A stretch of 64,000 nt of DNA from CAVXXB01 sp963765585 (lineage in GTDB: Bacteria; Calditrichota; Calditrichia; JAJRVZ01): the NCBI GenBank assembly GCA_963765585.1, contig CAVXXB010000002.1, positions 351,133-415,132 on the forward strand, given 5' to 3'. Of the stretch, positions 1 through 9,555 are shown piece by piece. Positions within the stretch are counted from its first letter, which is position 1, and each line of letters starts with the position of its first letter. The position numbers and the translations under genes were made by a program. The notes under the pieces were generated by a model. It did not search any database and had not been told where the DNA came from. It saw nothing but the letters and a program-made list of their open reading frames with translations.

Positions 1-773
1 ACCATTGGAACCACATTTAAATCAAAGGTATTTCTGGTAAATTCCACAAATGTCCGGATACCGCGTTCACATAATATAACCTGCTCATTACCTTCTGAGA
101 GGACATATTCGGCACTCATGAGAAATTCACTGAGTGTTGCGGACATTCCTCTTTTAATAAATATGGGTTTGTCGGTTTTTCCCAGGGCTTTTAACAACTT
201 AAAATTTTGCATACTGCGTGCACCGACCTGAAAGATATCAATATACGGATACAACAAATCGATATCCTCTATCTCCATTACCTCACTGATTACCGGTAAA
301 TTGTACTTTTTTCCGGCCGCGTGAATCCATTTTGCACCGGTTTCACCCAATCCCTGAAATGCATAGGGGCTGGTTCGTGGTTTAAAAACACCACCACGTA
401 ACACATGGCCGGCGGTTTCTGATAATTCGCGGGCAATATCAAAAATTTGTTCTTCGGTCTCCACCGAACATGGGCCCGTCATAATTACCGGTTCAAGCCC
501 GCCGATAGTTACATCTTTTACCTGTATAATTGTATTTTCAGGATGGAACTTTCGTGATGCCAGTTTGTATGGCTCGAGAATGGATATAACCTTTTCTACC
601 CCGGCCATGGCCTCGATTGCATTTTTATCCAGATCCCGCTTATCACCGATAACACCAATCAGACTCTTTTCTATCCCTTTTGATTCATGTACACGGGCAC
701 CCCGTTTAATGATGTGGTTTTTTATGGAATCGTATTCTGCCTGACTAATTGTGCCCTTTAAAACAATGATCAT
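1..773 (-). CDS. aroF: 3-deoxy-7-phosphoheptulonate (DAHP) synthase, 3' end outside window
   Basis: This encodes the first enzyme of the shikimate pathway, condensing phosphoenolpyruvate and erythrose 4-phosphate to DAHP in the cytoplasm. Translating from the ATG at 773 gives an N-terminal ferredoxin-like domain of about 70 residues (start MIIVLKGTISQAEYD) followed by the catalytic barrel with VIMTGPCSVET, LRGGVFKPRTSPYAFQG, FQVGARSMQNF, PIFIKRGMSATL and LCERGIRTF. These are hallmarks of the AroF/AroG-beta (COG2876) type. About 257 residues are visible and the C terminus runs off the left edge. The type is known to be regulated through its N-terminal domain. It precedes nothing in the same operon that I can see, since rnhB lies 41 bp upstream on the same strand. 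Confidence 0.93.
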   Translation of the reverse strand, partial: MIIVLKGTISQAEYDSIKNHIIKRGARVHESKGIEKSLIGVIGDKRDLDKNAIEAMAGVEKVISILEPYKLASRKFHPENTIIQVKDVTIGGLEPVIMTGPCSVETEEQIFDIARELSETAGHVLRGGVFKPRTSPYAFQGLGETGAKWIHAAGKKYNLPVISEVMEIEDIDLLYPYIDIFQVGARSMQNFKLLKALGKTDKPIFIKRGMSATLSEFLMSAEYVLSEGNEQVILCERGIRTFVEFTRNTFDLNVVPM

Positions 774-814
774 TATATATCTCCCCGATATGATATTTTA
801 ATTAATATATATGG

Positions 815-1423
815 TTAAAAATCTAGTATTTTTGTGAGAAAAGATGGACGATGGTGCGGTGTCGGTCCGATTTGACGGATCGCTTCGATATGCTCCCTGG
901 TACCATAGCCTTTATTTTTTGCAAATCTATACTGTGGATATTCACTATCCAGTTCCTTCATATAATTATCACGTGCTACTTTTGCCACAATGGATGCGGC
1001 ACTGATTGTAAACGATTTATCGTCGCCGTGAATAATACCTTTCGATGGTATTTCCACATCAGGTAAATCTTCTCCATCGATGAGCAGAAATTCCGGTGTG
1101 ATCGACAGTCCTGAAATTGCACGCCTCATCGCCAGAAAAGTTGCCTGCCGGATATTATGGCGCTCAATCTCCCCGACACTCGCCTCACCGAGGTGAAATG
1201 CAACTGCATTTGCGCATAAAATTTGAGACAGATGTTCTCGTTTGCGTTGGGACAGTTTTTTGGAGTCTTTTACATCCGGATGGTAAAAAGATTTATTAAA
1301 AATAATCGCACATGCTACCACAGGACCGGCCAATGGCCCGCGACCTACTTCATCGACTCCTGCCAGAAATGTATAATTCTGACTCCACAGATTTTTTTCA
1401 AACGCTAAATTATTATTATTCAA
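815..1423 (-). CDS. rnhB: Ribonuclease HII
   Basis: RNase HII cleaves the RNA strand of RNA-DNA hybrids and removes single ribonucleotides from DNA in the cytoplasm. The 202-residue product has the family length, with the DEVGRG signature (acidic D24 and E25), a second acidic site in LLIDGEDLP and the C-terminal motif SAASIVAKVARD. The start used is a TTG at 1423; no ATG lies between it and the catalytic motif and no strong Shine-Dalgarno sequence is visible, so the start is uncertain by several codons. aroF follows 41 bp downstream on the same strand. Confidence 0.93.
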   Translation of the reverse strand: MNNNNLAFEKNLWSQNYTFLAGVDEVGRGPLAGPVVACAIIFNKSFYHPDVKDSKKLSQRKREHLSQILCANAVAFHLGEASVGEIERHNIRQATFLAMRRAISGLSITPEFLLIDGEDLPDVEIPSKGIIHGDDKSFTISAASIVAKVARDNYMKELDSEYPQYRFAKNKGYGTREHIEAIRQIGPTPHHRPSFLTKILDF

Positions 1424-1507
1424 TATATAAGAATGAAAATTCCCTGTGGAAATTACTGTGGAACCGGCTAAAAATCAACTCAAGATGGCGGGTAATTTTA
1501 GATTCAC

Positions 1508-2443
1508 TTATTTGTCAAGAACCTGTCGTACTTTATCGGCCAAACCCTCAATCGAGTAGGGTTTATGTAAAAAATTAATTTCCTTATCCAGCGTACCGCT
1601 ATGAATGATATGATTATCCGTATAACCTGATGTAAACAGAATTTTCAGATCGGGTAGGATTTTCTTTAAGTTACCAACCAATTCTTCACCACCCATTTCC
1701 GGCATGACAACATCAGAGAGTATCAAATCTATATGCTGTGTGTTTTGTTCAACAAGTCGAATCGCATCGAGCCCATGTATGGCAGGAATAACATTATAAC
1801 CCATTGTATTTAATGCTGTTATGGTAAATTTTCGCACTTCTTCATTATCTTCGACATATAAAATCGTTTCCTTTCCGCCTTTGGGTGCTAATTCGGCTTC
1901 ATCTTCACTAATTTTGACTTTATCTGTGGATTCCATGGGCCAATAAACATGAACGGAGGTGCCCTTATTTATTTCACTGTATACATAGATATAGCCTGCA
2001 TTCTGTTTGACGATGCCGTACACCGTGGCCAAACCCAACCCGGTCCCTTTAACCTTATCCTTAGTCGTAAAGAATGGTTCAAACACCCGCTCCTGCACTT
2101 CTTCATCCATTCCAATTCCGGTATCGCTTACTGAAAAACATACATGCATTCCTTCCTTTGAACCGGGATGATTGCGGGTATATTGTTTATCCAGATATCT
2201 GTTTGCTGTTTCAATAGTTATTTTCTTCTCAGCAGCAGTGTCGGTTCGCTGATTTATTGCATCACGGGCATTAACAACAATGTTCACTAAAATTTGTTCG
2301 ATCTGACCGGGATCTGCGGTTATATTCCCCAGATTAGTATCCAGTTGTATTTCCACATGAATATCTTCACCGATCAAACGACGCAGCATTCGATCCAGAT
2401 CGACAATCAAATGATTGACCTCAATTACTCTCGGTTCGATCAC
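1508..2443 (-). CDS. Hybrid histidine kinase, C-terminal part (ATPase and receiver), split by a frameshift
   Basis: This is the second half of one hybrid sensor kinase whose first half lies at 2448-4739. It holds the HATPase_c core with N-box NARDAINQ, G1 DTGIGMDEE and G2 GTGLGLATVYG, then a receiver domain with acid pocket YVEDNEE, phospho-acceptor region LILSDVVMPEMGG and the conserved lysine in FLHKPYS. It has no sensor or H-box of its own. Reading the frame upstream of 2443 continues as GLVRQLLAFSRKQVIEP, the normal link between H-box helix and ATPase domain, so the two ORFs belong to one protein of about 1076 residues. The span 1508-4739 is 3k+1 bases, consistent with one extra base near 2501. 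Confidence 0.85.
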   Translation of the reverse strand: MIEPRVIEVNHLIVDLDRMLRRLIGEDIHVEIQLDTNLGNITADPGQIEQILVNIVVNARDAINQRTDTAAEKKITIETANRYLDKQYTRNHPGSKEGMHVCFSVSDTGIGMDEEVQERVFEPFFTTKDKVKGTGLGLATVYGIVKQNAGYIYVYSEINKGTSVHVYWPMESTDKVKISEDEAELAPKGGKETILYVEDNEEVRKFTITALNTMGYNVIPAIHGLDAIRLVEQNTQHIDLILSDVVMPEMGGEELVGNLKKILPDLKILFTSGYTDNHIIHSGTLDKEINFLHKPYSIEGLADKVRQVLDK

Positions 2444-2447
2444 TTGT

Positions 2448-4739
2448 TTACGGCTGAATGCCAGTAATTGCCGTACGAGGCCACTGGCACGCTTTCCAGA
2501 CTTTTAATATTCCGGTAATTTCTTTAAAGAGAGGATTCCGGGATTCCATCTTCATTAGTGCCAGCTCGGCATAGCCGTTTATAGCAGTCAGAATATTATT
2601 AAAATCATGGGCAATACCCCCCGCTAACTGACCGACTGCCTCCATTTTTTGCACTTGCCGGAATTGCTCTTCAAATTTTTTATTCGCAGATATATCCGAA
2701 GAAACACCAACCATGGCAACTGGTCGTTTTTTCTCGTCCTTAATTAATGATGTTGAAAGATATATCGGAAAACGGCTGCCATCTTTTCTCTGATTTAGAA
2801 CTTCTCCCTTCCAGCCCCCTTTTTGCGTACGTATTAATACTTTATCATTATTTTTTTCCGATTGGACGATACTTATATGCTTGCCGATCAGTTCTTTTCT
2901 TTTAAATCCATAGGTTTTAATAAACGTATCATTTACAAACAAAATATATTCGTCCATATCAGTCACACATACGCATTCGCGAACACTGCGAACGGATTGA
3001 GCCAGCATAAGAACTTCACTTTCAATTTTTTTACGCTGACGGATATCTCTAACGATAAACCAGATCTGTTCAGTCTGGCTAATATCATCTTTTATAAGGT
3101 AAGCTCTTAATTCAACGGGAAATCTACTTTCATCTTTTCCAATCAGTTCTTTTTCATATAATTTGGTATATCTTTTCTTTAAAAGTTCGCGTGAAATAAT
3201 ATTTTTTTCTGCTGTATGCCATTCTTTGGGTGAGAGTGCATACCAATTCTTTTCTGTAATTTCCTTTGCTTTATATCCGGTAAATTTTAAAAACGCACGG
3301 TTGCAATCTAATATTTTTCCATCCAGAGAAGCGATAACCGAGCCATCCCGCATATTATTAAATAACTCACGATATTTCTTTTCCGAGCTGATTCTGGCAA
3401 GTTTGGCCTGTTTTCGGCTGGTAATATCCCACATGAATGATCTCGTTCCGACAATTTTACCACCTTTTTTAACCGGTGCCGCATGAATTTCCAGATAAAT
3501 GGTGCTGCCATCTTTTCTCTTACCTCGAAACTCATATAGAACTCTTGTCCTTCTCCCCTGGGATCTAAGATCATGATACTTTTGTACTCTTTCAAGATCC
3601 TCCGGATGAACCAGTGATCTCACTTTCTGACGCATCATTTCATCTATGTTGTATCCAAAGAAATCGGCAAATTTTTTATTGAAATATTGAAAAGATCCAT
3701 CAGGGTTGTCGATCAGGATGCCAATATTAGCGTTTTCCACAAGATCACGGTATCTCTCTTCTGACTCACGAAGAATATGCTCGGCTTTTTTACGCAGCGT
3801 GATATCGCGCATGATACCTCTTAGCCCAACTATCTCGCCATCCCGCTTTATGGGAATTGCGTTCACCTCCATCGGCCGTGTATTGCCTTTTCTGTCCTTC
3901 TGATGCAATTCAAAGTTCAGTAAAGAATCTCCTTTAAATTCCCCCTTAATTGCTTTCAAAGCCCTGGTCACATCCTTGGCTGGTGTGGTCAGGGCCAAAC
4001 TTTGTCCGACAAGTTCCTCCGCTTCATAACCATACATTTCCTTTACCCGTGGACTGACAAATTCAATTATTCCCTGGTTTGATACCTGGAAAACAATATC
4101 AGCCGATGTTTCAACAAAACTGCGGAATTTCTGTTCGGATTCACGCAGGGCCTGCTCATGGGCCTTGCGTTCAGAGATCTCTTTCAACAATTCCATATTT
4201 ACAGTCAGTAGTTCATCTGTTCGCTCATCAACGATCTTTTCCAATTGTTCGCGATGCATATTAAGTTCATTCTCAACATGTTTTCGCTTAGATATATCCC
4301 GGGCGACGCCCATCACGATACGCTTACCGTTTATTTTTATCGGTTTGGTGATAACCTCCGCATAAACTTCTTTACCCGCTTTATCCAGCAAGATAAATTC
4401 ATCCGGCCCGGTCGATTTTCCTAAGATATTTTTTGAAAGATTTGTGGCAGCTTTTTTTAGTTGATCTTTACGAAGGAGTTTTATTTGTAGAAAATTTTTC
4501 CCAATGAGCTCAGATTTATCATAACCAAGCAAATTAGCAGCAGCTTTGTTACCATCCAACAATGTGCCTTTAAGATCATTCAAATAGTAGGCTTCCGGAG
4601 CAAATTCCATAAGTTTTTTCAGACGTTGCTCCGAATTTTCAATCGTTTTATAATCAGATTGTAATTCTTTGTATTTATTCTTCAGATCTTCATATTTATT
4701 CTCGAGGATCTGAATTTTTTTATCTTTTTTCTCTGCCAA
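2448..4739 (-). CDS. Hybrid histidine kinase, N-terminal part (five PAS domains and H-box), split by a frameshift
   Basis: This soluble sensor has a coiled coil (about residues 1-37), PAS 1 (38-150), a second coiled coil (155-195), then four more PAS/PAC units (about 200-320, 325-450, 455-580, 580-705). Several units end in the typical PAC strand, for example GVARDISKRK and GVSSDISANKK. The H-box GIAHDFNNILTAINGYAE has His711. No membrane segment or signal peptide is seen, so it is probably cytoplasmic. The last 18 residues are out of frame: after GILK the true frame continues as GKRASGLVRQLLAF. A one-base insertion near 2501 explains both halves. The stimulus is unknown; PAS domains commonly bind haem, flavin or small ligands. 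Confidence 0.85.
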   Translation of the reverse strand: MAEKKDKKIQILENKYEDLKNKYKELQSDYKTIENSEQRLKKLMEFAPEAYYLNDLKGTLLDGNKAAANLLGYDKSELIGKNFLQIKLLRKDQLKKAATNLSKNILGKSTGPDEFILLDKAGKEVYAEVITKPIKINGKRIVMGVARDISKRKHVENELNMHREQLEKIVDERTDELLTVNMELLKEISERKAHEQALRESEQKFRSFVETSADIVFQVSNQGIIEFVSPRVKEMYGYEAEELVGQSLALTTPAKDVTRALKAIKGEFKGDSLLNFELHQKDRKGNTRPMEVNAIPIKRDGEIVGLRGIMRDITLRKKAEHILRESEERYRDLVENANIGILIDNPDGSFQYFNKKFADFFGYNIDEMMRQKVRSLVHPEDLERVQKYHDLRSQGRRTRVLYEFRGKRKDGSTIYLEIHAAPVKKGGKIVGTRSFMWDITSRKQAKLARISSEKKYRELFNNMRDGSVIASLDGKILDCNRAFLKFTGYKAKEITEKNWYALSPKEWHTAEKNIISRELLKKRYTKLYEKELIGKDESRFPVELRAYLIKDDISQTEQIWFIVRDIRQRKKIESEVLMLAQSVRSVRECVCVTDMDEYILFVNDTFIKTYGFKRKELIGKHISIVQSEKNNDKVLIRTQKGGWKGEVLNQRKDGSRFPIYLSTSLIKDEKKRPVAMVGVSSDISANKKFEEQFRQVQKMEAVGQLAGGIAHDFNNILTAINGYAELALMKMESRNPLFKEITGILKVWKACQWPRTAITGIQP

Positions 4740-4932
4740 TGCCTATCGCCTGTAGTTACCCATAAAAGATTTTCGAACTTCTTTCTTAAATATTTAACTA
4801 TAAATCGCAATAATATCTCAGGGGGGTATTGGAGATGTGATTAAGAGAAAAGATAAAAGATAAAAAAAACAAAGAAACAAAGTTTCTGAGTTCCTTTGTC
4901 CCTAAGTCCCTGAGCATCTCGGGTTATAGCAG

Positions 4933-4980
4933 TGTCATCCTGTCCCGGAACGGGATCCCATGGATAAGGACCTTTTACCC
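4933..4980 (+). repeat. Dispersed ~48-bp repeat with TCCCG-GAA-CGGGA hairpin
   Basis: This begins TGTCATCCTGTCCCGGAACG and continues to a GGACCTTTTACCC tail. The core TCCCG/CGGGA forms a hairpin with a GAA loop. Related copies occur at 19897, 33659, 33936 (inverted), 38814 and 44720, with deleted versions near 19795, 21226 and 37939. It lies in the 380-bp gene-free spacer 4740-5119, which also holds a palindromic CGCAAAG element; nothing else was recognised there. Confidence 0.8.
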
Positions 4981-5020
4981 AAAATAGTATTTCTGAATCA
5001 ATTTTGAATATATTAAGATT

Positions 5021-5116
5021 AACCGCAAAGCACGCGAAGAAGTCACAGAGTACGCAGAGAATAAATTATATAAAACTTTGCGATCTTTGCGTTTCTCCTT
5101 TGCGTCTTAGCGGTAA
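5021..5116. repeat. Palindromic CGCAAAG/CGCAGAG element
   Basis: The left arm AACCGCAAAGCACGCG and the right arm CTTTGCGTCTTAGCGGTAA are near-complementary and separated by AT-rich sequence. Inside the arms, copies of a 9-bp unit (CGCAAAGnn, CGCAGAGnn) recur. It lies just downstream of the M14 peptidase gene, so a role in 3' end formation is possible but unproven. Similar elements recur at 10191, 33769, 38283, 39597, 47899, 48239 and 48570. Confidence 0.75.
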
Positions 5117-5119
5117 TAT

Positions 5120-7720
5120 TTACAATTTTGCCAGTAGTAGCGAATTAAAAAGTAATTTATAAGAAACCGGCGTGGATGCTCTGAACTGGGGATTGAAACC
5201 GAATATTACCAATTGTCCCTTCCCCTTTTTAATCCAGGCCATAACGGTTCTGTCTGCCAGAAGTTCTTCTTTTTCACAATAGCCACTGAGTAAGATTTCT
5301 TCCTCAGGAAACTTTGCAATTACGCGTCGATCCATATCAAAATTTGGGATGGAGGTTCTGAACACCGGTCTTCCGCGAAAAAAAACACCAATTTCATCCG
5401 GCAGACCATATGTTAGAGGATGGTCCGGAGTAATATTAATTTTTACAAATGATCCCGGGCAGTATAATCCTTCCTTTTTTAGATCATCCGATATATCCGT
5501 AAAAGGGAATTGAAATTCTTCAATATTATTCTTTGAATGTTCTATGTTTTGCATACCGGTAAACAGGCCTGATGAACGGCCCCAGGAAATTACCAGACCG
5601 CCCTTGTCGATAAATTTTAACAGGTTCTGTTTACCTTCCTTCTCCATCCCTTTTGTGAATTCCGGAGGATAACTACTCATATAGTAATTATTATTTGATT
5701 TCCATTTCCCATCAATCAGGAGAGACTTGTCTGTATCCGGAAAAACTACAATATCATAATTCTTCGACAGATTTGCTTTAATAAGATCATTGGGACGCAA
5801 CACTTTATAGGGAATGTTATAGCTATCAAATACAAATCTGGTCCAACCGGCATCCATATCATGAAAATACGTCTCTACTAAAGCGATTCGCGGCAGACGA
5901 AGATCTTCAAATTCCGCATTTGGTTTTTCCTTTAAATATACCGGACTGACGTTTAGTGATGGAATAATTTTATTCAGTATATCACCAGCTTCGATAATAA
6001 AACTTCCTGCCGGATATTTATTGCCACCAAGGACCAAATCCTTTTTTATCCGGTAAACACTCTCTCCTTTTGAAAGAAATGAAAAAGCGGCAATGAAACT
6101 TTCATTATTTTCTGAGGAGAAAAACGCAAATTTATAATTAGCCGGAGCATCACTTTTTAAATTAAAATCCTGACCGACTTCTTTCAGAATTTCATCAAAT
6201 TCACCTGAGTGCGTATCAATTTCATATACCGACAAGCCTTTATGCAGGGGCAGAGACCAACTGGTGATATCATAGGGTTTGATTATTTCACCCCCTGGTG
6301 TATAATGCCTTACCGGATATTTTTGACGTTCCAACACTTCCTTTATAAAGGGACGAAATGGTTGAGAAAGCGGTATAATTATATCTCCCTGGCTAAATTG
6401 TGTATCACCGGATAGCACATCGGCGGTCAATTGATACACAGTGATGCCATGCTCCTGTAAAAGATGAACCAAGGCGACCAACTCACTCTGATCCTTTTGC
6501 ACGAGTGGGAAGATATAATAATAAGGCGCCTCATTTTTACCCTTTTCTACTTCGCGTCTGCATAAATCATTTCTGAACGCCAGAATTTGATCATGGTATG
6601 TCGCGGCAGTATGAAGAATCGAATATGTGGATTCCTTCTCATATTCCACAATATCACCAAGTCGCCACCAGCCACCTGGCCAGGGAAGTGGCATATTGAT
6701 ACTTTTTTTGTACTCCGAAAGACCTTTGCCCCCTACACTTAATTCATTAGGTTCGATATAAACCGGGGTGGCATATTTGACACTTGCCGCTTCCGTCAAA
6801 AATCCAATCACATTTTTCCAGATACAGGTTTCTGTCGAACCGGGCCAGTAATCATCGAACAAATAATGCTGGGATATACCGGCCAGATTTTTTGCTGTCA
6901 TATCCTTTATCATATTTGCACCAAAAAGACCCGCCCAATTCCAGATTCCAGCATCGATATTTTCGGCAATGGGATCATGATTTGGCGGCACATAATAACG
7001 CGGACCACGGGATCCCATCTGGTGCTTTTCGACCATTACCTGGGGAAACCAATCCAGATTGTAAATACGGGCAATAGCTTTGGTATCCGATTGGCTCAAA
7101 ATAACAAAATCACGGTTATTATCATGACCGACATATTTATGATACACACCGGGCATGGAGCTGCCTTCATATTTGGTACCCTTATACTTGAGGTAATGTG
7201 TGATAATCATATCCATGCCATCCGGATTATGATTTGGCACCATCATATAAACCACCTTCTCAAGTTGCTCGAGCGTCTTGTTATCTGTAGCAGTAATAAG
7301 TTGGTAGGCTATGGATGGCGCCGCCTGAGCCGGACCAACTTCGCCGGAATGCATGGATAGCGTACCCAATACAAACACCCTGCCGGACTCAATTAATTCT
7401 GTTCTCTGCTCCTCAGACAAATCCGGATCCAGCGCCAGACGCCGGTTTATCTCTTTTAAATTATTCAGATTGTTAATGTTTGCTTCCGACGAGATAAATG
7501 CGATGTACATGGGTTTTCCCATGGGAGATTCACCAATTTTTTCCAATTTTATTTTTGCAGAGCCCTTCTCAAGAATCTGTAAATATTCAATTAATTTATC
7601 ATATTTGAATAACTGCCGGTCGGTGCCCGGTTCAAAACCATAAAAATCCTTTGGTGTCTGAAGTGTTTGAGAAATCAAATTCGTAAATAGAACGAGGATA
7701 AACACAATTTTCATTTTCAT
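5120..7720 (-). CDS. Secreted M14-family zinc carboxypeptidase-like protein
   Basis: This 866-residue product starts with a signal peptide (MKMKIVFILVLFTNLISQ) and the opening FYGFEPGTDRQL typical of a large M14 subgroup. The HxxE zinc motif is in MHSGEVGP (His124, Glu127), followed by PNHNPDGMD. From about residue 615 a class I glutamine amidotransferase-like fold is suggested (RIALVETYF, then YDIVVFPDTDKS and GGLVISWG). It probably acts in the periplasm or outside the cell. The start ATG at 7720 has AGGAG about 10 bases upstream. It appears to be a single-gene unit: repeats lie on both sides. Substrate is unknown, and activity cannot be assured without a structural check of the third zinc ligand and the catalytic Glu. 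Confidence 0.85.
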   Translation of the reverse strand: MKMKIVFILVLFTNLISQTLQTPKDFYGFEPGTDRQLFKYDKLIEYLQILEKGSAKIKLEKIGESPMGKPMYIAFISSEANINNLNNLKEINRRLALDPDLSEEQRTELIESGRVFVLGTLSMHSGEVGPAQAAPSIAYQLITATDNKTLEQLEKVVYMMVPNHNPDGMDMIITHYLKYKGTKYEGSSMPGVYHKYVGHDNNRDFVILSQSDTKAIARIYNLDWFPQVMVEKHQMGSRGPRYYVPPNHDPIAENIDAGIWNWAGLFGANMIKDMTAKNLAGISQHYLFDDYWPGSTETCIWKNVIGFLTEAASVKYATPVYIEPNELSVGGKGLSEYKKSINMPLPWPGGWWRLGDIVEYEKESTYSILHTAATYHDQILAFRNDLCRREVEKGKNEAPYYYIFPLVQKDQSELVALVHLLQEHGITVYQLTADVLSGDTQFSQGDIIIPLSQPFRPFIKEVLERQKYPVRHYTPGGEIIKPYDITSWSLPLHKGLSVYEIDTHSGEFDEILKEVGQDFNLKSDAPANYKFAFFSSENNESFIAAFSFLSKGESVYRIKKDLVLGGNKYPAGSFIIEAGDILNKIIPSLNVSPVYLKEKPNAEFEDLRLPRIALVETYFHDMDAGWTRFVFDSYNIPYKVLRPNDLIKANLSKNYDIVVFPDTDKSLLIDGKWKSNNNYYMSSYPPEFTKGMEKEGKQNLLKFIDKGGLVISWGRSSGLFTGMQNIEHSKNNIEEFQFPFTDISDDLKKEGLYCPGSFVKINITPDHPLTYGLPDEIGVFFRGRPVFRTSIPNFDMDRRVIAKFPEEEILLSGYCEKEELLADRTVMAWIKKGKGQLVIFGFNPQFRASTPVSYKLLFNSLLLAKL

Positions 7721-7991
7721 GATCGGAGAGCTCCTGTGATATGTGATTAAAAAAGGGATAAAAGAAATATAGTCTGCCTAACGATAAATCGCAAGGCATG
7801 CGCAGTAATGTCATTCGGATGAAATAGTTTTGGTATTTTCACTGCCTGAAGCACGGGAAGGTTTTGAAAAATGACAAATTATTGTTCAAATGACTCGGGA
7901 CTCAGGGACTTAGGTGCTATTTATCATCAATAGCCGGTTATAGTATTGTGAACACTATGGAAAGCCTAAGAAACGACACATAAATGTTTCC

Positions 7992-8978
7992 CTACAGGTC
8001 CCGCACTTTAACAGACCCATCATTAGCCCGGATGGTAATATTGCCCTTACCATCATTGATTGTGCCCTGGTACCAGTTTTTTCCTTCTTTTGCACGGATC
8101 TCGTTGGAAAGGTTGACAGAAAAATCACCATCATCGGTTTCAATGGAAAGTTCGGCGGAGATGTCGGGATCTAAGAACAATCGGATGGGGCCATCATCGG
8201 TTTCGAGAACAACATCAGGGTCAGAGGATTTTGCCAGTTCAAGTTCTATTTGACCATCATTTCCGCGAATATCAATCTGATCCGCTTCAATTTTGCGCAT
8301 TCTGATATCAGCGTCATCAAAACGAATATTAAAATTGCCCTTTGCTTTGTTTAGGATGCCGGAGCCATCTTTTATTTCCAGGCGGAAATTTTTTGCCGAA
8401 ATATCTGTAACCTCCACATCACCATCATCAGCCCAAATGGATATATCCGATTTAATTTTATTAATTTTCAGATCACCATCCCCGATTCGAAGATAGGTCT
8501 CTTCATTATTAATTTCTTCCAGGTTCAAATCGCCATCATCAAGTGTACATTCAATATTATTTTTCCAGCCGGTTATAACCATATTACCATCATCACCATC
8601 TAAATCAAGCATGAGATAATCCGGCGCTTTGATATCATAAGTATAGCGATGTATATGCCGCGAAGTAACACCAAACCGGGAACCGGTTCGCTCGTGGGCG
8701 ATAATGTGTAATGTGCGGCTGGTTTTATCAAATTCCACCTCAAAACTCCGATCATCATCGCCATTGCCCCTGTGATCAGCATGATAAACAATATCTACCT
8801 TAACCTCGTCCTGGTCCCATGGAGAAATGGTAACATCGCCATCGCCGGATCTGATGCTGAGTGTCATTCCCTTCGTCACAGAAAATTTTTCATGATATTC
8901 TTTTTTGACTTCTTCTGCAGACAGAACGGTAAAAGCGGAGACGATAAATAATAAGGAAACAATGGATACATTTTTCAT
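7992..8978 (-). CDS. DUF4097-type exported beta-repeat protein
   Basis: The start chosen is the ATG at 8978, which has AAAGGA 8 bases upstream and opens a signal peptide (MKNVSIVSLLFIVSAFTVLS); an in-frame extension to 9077 lacks this. The mature part is a right-handed beta-repeat with recurrent GDGDV, DDGDLNL, DDGDVEV and NDGQIEL segments, as in the DUF4097 putative adhesin family. Length is 328 residues. No enzymatic motif is visible. It is monocistronic, between the M14 peptidase and a GxxExxY remnant. The function of this family is not established; a cell-envelope location is inferred from the signal peptide. Confidence 0.8.
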   Translation of the reverse strand: MKNVSIVSLLFIVSAFTVLSAEEVKKEYHEKFSVTKGMTLSIRSGDGDVTISPWDQDEVKVDIVYHADHRGNGDDDRSFEVEFDKTSRTLHIIAHERTGSRFGVTSRHIHRYTYDIKAPDYLMLDLDGDDGNMVITGWKNNIECTLDDGDLNLEEINNEETYLRIGDGDLKINKIKSDISIWADDGDVEVTDISAKNFRLEIKDGSGILNKAKGNFNIRFDDADIRMRKIEADQIDIRGNDGQIELELAKSSDPDVVLETDDGPIRLFLDPDISAELSIETDDGDFSVNLSNEIRAKEGKNWYQGTINDGKGNITIRANDGSVKVRDL

Positions 8979-9094
8979 AATTTTATCCTTTAAAATGATT
9001 CGGTAGTGTAAAAAATAACCACAGAGTACACGGAGTAAATTATTATTATTATTTATGTTAATGCTATTTCTAATCATCTCCCCTCTGTGATCTC

Positions 9095-9338
9095 TTATAA
9101 GATAACTCTCTTTATTCCTTCTTTTAATTTGTCAACATTAAAATTGATCAACAATCCGACTTTTAGATTTTCTGCTCTCAGGTAAGTTAGCACCTGGGCA
9201 ATATGAATATTCTAACAGACCTGGCCCAGGTAATGAGTGAACTTCAATAGCACAGGAAATTATTTTTTCAGTAATATTTCTTAAAGGATATTCTTTTAGA
9301 GTTCTCAGAGTTTGCCTCTGAGTGCTCTGTGGTTTCAT
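9095..9338 (-). pseudogene. GxxExxY family protein remnant (internal deletion and frameshift)
   Basis: The first frame (ATG at 9338) gives MKPQSTQRQTLRT then ITEKIISCAIEVH and GPGLLE, the conserved start of GxxExxY nuclease-like proteins. It then shifts: a second frame reads AQVLTYLRAENLKVGLLIN and NFNVDKLKEGIKRVIL up to the TAA at 9095, which is the conserved C-terminal end. The middle of the protein, including the rest of the GxxExxY block and the acidic core, is gone. So only the two ends survive, joined near 9195. This is a dead copy, unlike the clean one-base indels elsewhere in the window. Confidence 0.8.
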
Positions 9339-9555
9339 CTTTTAATCCTGTCTTTCATTTTTTCATAGAACATTTGACACTACCAATGATTCGGTACTCG
9401 GTACTGGGCTATCGGCTCTCATTAACTGCATAAAATGACACAACAGGACACGAGCGCCGAGTACCGAGTAGCGAGTACCTTTCAAGTCCATCGTGGTTTA
9501 GTGTTTTTAAAGTTCTAGTACGTGAGAATTCCTGCAGGGTTGCCTGATATCTATA

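Noticed and set aside
8979..9077. Upstream start of the DUF4097 protein
   Set aside because: It adds a non-signal leader before a good signal peptide with its own ribosome binding site.
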